This document shows, piece by piece, positions 6,059-8,114 of a DNA stretch of 8,114 nt. The DNA is from an uncultured Oscillospiraceae bacterium. Its GTDB lineage: Bacteria; Bacillota; Clostridia; Oscillospirales; Oscillospiraceae. The translations under genes and the position numbers were made by a program. The stretch lies in NCBI GenBank assembly GCA_900758315.1, contig CAAERF010000461.1, positions 1 through 8,114 on the forward strand. Reading direction: 5' to 3'. Below the pieces are notes generated by a model. The model made no database searches, had not been told where the DNA came from, and saw nothing but the letters and a program-made list of their open reading frames with translations. Numbering within the stretch: the first letter of the stretch is position 1; every line of letters begins with the position of its first letter.

Positions 6059-8114
6059 TCAGAAAATCTCCTTAAACTTCATTCCGTTTTTGAGTTCAAA
6101 GGTACAGGATTCGGAATCGACCAGTACGCGGTTTACGGCAAATTTGAACTCATACTCATCAAATTCAGTAAGTGGCTTTAGATAGGTATAATGTTCTGCA
6201 AGCTGTTTTGTCTGTGCAAGGGTACGAAGTAAAGGATGGTTGGTAGCTGCTTTTGAAATCGTGTTTTTTACATCCGTGAGTTCACGCTCCAGTGGATTGC
6301 GCCGTTCCCAGTATTGAGCGGCGGTGATGCAGTTCTTTTCGCGCAGACGGGAAAGGTTGTGCAGCTTTTTGGCAAGCAGATGAACCTGCTGGTTGAGTTC
6401 CTGCCGCTGGCTCTCCTTGTCATCGAGAATTTTCTGCGCAGCGTACAAGTCATGCAGGGCAGGGGCGAAAATCTGCGTGTAGTTTACGATCAGCTTGTTG
6501 TGCATGGTGAGAAAGGCACGTTGAATAAGTTCCTCTTGGATTGGCGGCGTGGGACAGTCTGCTGCGCACCGAAGGTGTGTGCGGCAGAGCCAAGTCGCTT
6601 GTGTGGAACGGTTTATTTTGCGGGAAAGCATTGAACCGCACTCTGCGCAGTAAAGCATTTTGGAAAAGGCTGTGTCTTTCCTCGGACATGGGCCTACGCT
6701 TTTGCGTTGCAGGAGCGCTTGCACTTTATCAAAGTCTGCTTGGGATATGATGCCGTTGTGGGTGTCCGGTGCGTAGTAGGAAAGGACTTCACCGTTATTT
6801 TCGGTGCGCTTAAAGGGCAAGTCATCGGATGTATAACTCTTTTGATAGAGGGAACATCCGGCGTACTTTTCGTTTTTAAGGATGCGCTCTATGGTGGTAT
6901 GATGCCAATGCTTATCGGCATCTGGACGAAGCCGGTTTAAATCGTCGGCGATTTTGGTGGTGCTTTCGCCTTGCAGAAATGCATTGAAAATGTCCTTGAC
7001 GATTTCGATTTGGTTGGGGGCGGGAACAAGGTCGTAATTGACCTGTTTGTAGCCGTAGGGGACAGATGATGTACGGTAAGTGCCGGACTCCATTCGCTTG
7101 CGGATACCCTGCGCCTCGTTCTGCAGCTGCCCGATGGCCGCATTCTTGGCGGCTTCGGCAGCGGCGTCTGCTTCTGCTTGGCTGGTGAACGGTCCTTCCT
7201 GCCCGGAAAGCGTACTGGTGCTGGTCTTGGACACCTCGTAGTGAACCGTCCATGTGGCAGAACCATCGCCGCCGTTGAGGTGAAAACTGTCATCCTGCGT
7301 GTGACCGCTTGTGGTAATGGTCTGCGCTGCGGCAGGTGTCATCTGCCAGCTGCCGCCGTCCACGCTGCCGCCGGTCCGGCTTGGCGTGACGGTAATGACC
7401 GCGCCGTCCACCTTTTCCAGCGTGTTCTGCTGGTACTTGTCGGTGTTGACAGTGAATGTCAGATCAAAGCTGCCGCCGGCAGTCTGGGCGGGAGCTGTCC
7501 ATGCAGCGGAATAATACTTCGGTTCCGGAACACTCGGTACATCCGGAATCTCAGTGCCGCCCGCAATTTCTTCACCGACCAGTGCCACAACCTGCCACGC
7601 ATACCCTGCAGGCGGGTTATAGATGTAGGTGTAGTAGCCGTTTTCCCCGGACTGCGCATCTGTACCGTTTACGAGTTCTTCTGCAGCAGCAATATAGGTC
7701 TGCGCCGCGTAGCTGTCAGGATAGTTTTCCATGATCCACTGCTGGGTTTCATCGTAAAGGCTGCCAAGGATGTCCGGCTGTCCTTCACAGCCTTCAGGAT
7801 CATCTTCAAGGCTTGCCACAACAGTACGATCATCCAGCATATCGAGACTCAGCTGGCCAAGACCGCCCCAGATGTTGACCTGGTTTGCATAGTGGTTGCC
7901 CGGCGTATACTGGCCGGGTTCAAGGCGGGACACATGAGAGAAGCTGTAGGTGGGGCAGCCCTTGGGCTGGCCGTTCAGACCGTGGCTGCAGCAGTAGGCT
8001 TCCTGACCGTTGAACCAAATCAGCCATGTACCGCCCTCTTTGGCGATGCTTGTGATTTTTCCGGTGGTATACGGCGGAGTCGGTCCTGCAGCATAGGCGG
8101 CAATGCTGTCATCG
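6059..8114 (-). CDS. Chimeric 5'-partial frame: surface-protein N-terminal part fused to catalytic-less large serine recombinase
   Basis: The frame is open from the window edge (first full codon at 8113) to TGA at 6061-6059, at least 684 codons. The upstream part (8113-7109) is a secreted-type protein with low-complexity Ala/Thr/Gly-rich stretches. It has YCCSHG near the edge and ANQVNIW about 36 residues on, resembling the Cys/Gln pair of thioester surface domains, then a beta-rich region (SFDLTFTV...TVTPS...GGSWQMTP) and an Ala/Glu helix ending QLQNEAQG. From about 7105 it is a large serine recombinase: IRKRMESGTYRTSSVPYGYK (linker), recombinase domain, zinc ribbon (CAEC at 6649-6638, then two more Cys), coiled coil and C-terminal strands. 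The catalytic domain is missing. Base composition drops visibly across the join. An internal ATG at 7093 could start a recombinase-only product but has a poor ribosome site. A GTG at 7933 is not needed as start. The surface assignment is moderate, the recombinase part firm. Confidence 0.85.
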   Translation of the reverse strand, partial: DDSIAAYAAGPTPPYTTGKITSIAKEGGTWLIWFNGQEAYCCSHGLNGQPKGCPTYSFSHVSRLEPGQYTPGNHYANQVNIWGGLGQLSLDMLDDRTVVASLEDDPEGCEGQPDILGSLYDETQQWIMENYPDSYAAQTYIAAAEELVNGTDAQSGENGYYTYIYNPPAGYAWQVVALVGEEIAGGTEIPDVPSVPEPKYYSAAWTAPAQTAGGSFDLTFTVNTDKYQQNTLEKVDGAVITVTPSRTGGSVDGGSWQMTPAAAQTITTSGHTQDDSFHLNGGDGSATWTVHYEVSKTSTSTLSGQEGPFTSQAEADAAAEAAKNAAIGQLQNEAQGIRKRMESGTYRTSSVPYGYKQVNYDLVPAPNQIEIVKDIFNAFLQGESTTKIADDLNRLRPDADKHWHHTTIERILKNEKYAGCSLYQKSYTSDDLPFKRTENNGEVLSYYAPDTHNGIISQADFDKVQALLQRKSVGPCPRKDTAFSKMLYCAECGSMLSRKINRSTQATWLCRTHLRCAADCPTPPIQEELIQRAFLTMHNKLIVNYTQIFAPALHDLYAAQKILDDKESQRQELNQQVHLLAKKLHNLSRLREKNCITAAQYWERRNPLERELTDVKNTISKAATNHPLLRTLAQTKQLAEHYTYLKPLTEFDEYEFKFAVNRVLVDSESCTFELKNGMKFKEIF
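7102..7110. other. Putative attachment-site junction (element end inside a recombinase gene)
   Basis: Within about nine bases (minus strand AGGGTATCC) the translation changes from surface-protein helix (NEAQG) to the linker of a serine recombinase (IRKRMESG), with no stop or frameshift. By analogy, recombinases of this group read a hydrophobic-G then (I/R)RKRM here, so the shared GGG is the likely crossover neighbourhood. The exact core cannot be fixed without the empty site or the other end. Confidence 0.45.

Larger units (their letters stand above)
1..7108. mobile_element. Serine-recombinase-bearing integrated element, one end visible, other end outside the window
   Basis: The element begins at the surface-gene junction near 7105 and contains the three-frame recombinase module followed by cargo: the DUF5986-like/XRE-ImmA pair and the repeat-RNA/nuclease unit. 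The 3' remainder of the interrupted surface gene is not found down to position 1, so the left end must lie further on. No conjugation or phage structural genes are in view, so whether it is an ICE, a mobilisable element or a prophage is open. Confidence 0.5.

Noticed and set aside
6059..7933. GTG at 7933 as the start of the chimeric gene
   Set aside because: The frame stays open and protein-like (including YCCSHG) all the way to the window edge, so the true start lies outside the window.

Overview
The window looks like accessory DNA from a low-to-mid GC Firmicute, most likely a gut Clostridium-type bacterium (Lachnospiraceae/Oscillospiraceae). The grounds are the Gram-positive style promoters and strong Shine-Dalgarno sites, large serine recombinases with zinc ribbons, an XRE-ImmA/IrrE regulator, and a surface protein of the kind found on gut Firmicute conjugative elements. 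All real genes lie on the minus strand, so transcription runs from high to low coordinates. The genus cannot be fixed from the sequence alone.

Layout in transcription order. (1) 8114-7108: 5'-incomplete coding sequence of a secreted or surface protein, open to the window edge. (2) Around 7102-7110 this frame runs without interruption into the middle of a large serine recombinase that has lost its catalytic domain. This is the likely end of an integrated element, and the fusion ends at 6059. (3) 6056-5235: a second recombinase-like protein that also lacks a catalytic domain. (4) 5224-3638: a complete large serine recombinase with its catalytic serine. The three frames are tightly coupled (2-nt gap, then a Shine-Dalgarno overlapping a stop codon) and form the integration module. 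(5) 3406-2642 and 2531-1377: a two-gene cargo unit, a DUF5986-like protein and an XRE/ImmA-IrrE regulator-protease, behind a perfect consensus promoter. (6) 1120-238: a consensus-like promoter, three tandem repeats with conserved RNA-like folds, a rho-independent terminator, and then a 204-aa protein resembling the PBECR4 nuclease family. (7) 237-1: terminators and the probable promoter and start codon of a further minus-strand gene.

The most interesting unit is 238-1120. Promoter, tandem-repeat RNA, leaky terminator and nuclease-like ORF is the architecture of type III (RNA-antitoxin) toxin-antitoxin systems, but the protein does not look like ToxN, CptN or TenpN. The repeats show compensatory stem changes, a possible pseudoknot and cross-repeat loop/tail complementarity. 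I propose it as a candidate new type III-like family.

The second point is the recombinase split at the element boundary. If the crossover lies inside that gene, excision would restore both the surface gene and a whole recombinase, and the integrated recombinase operon would depend on the promoter of the interrupted gene. The far end of the element is not in this window.
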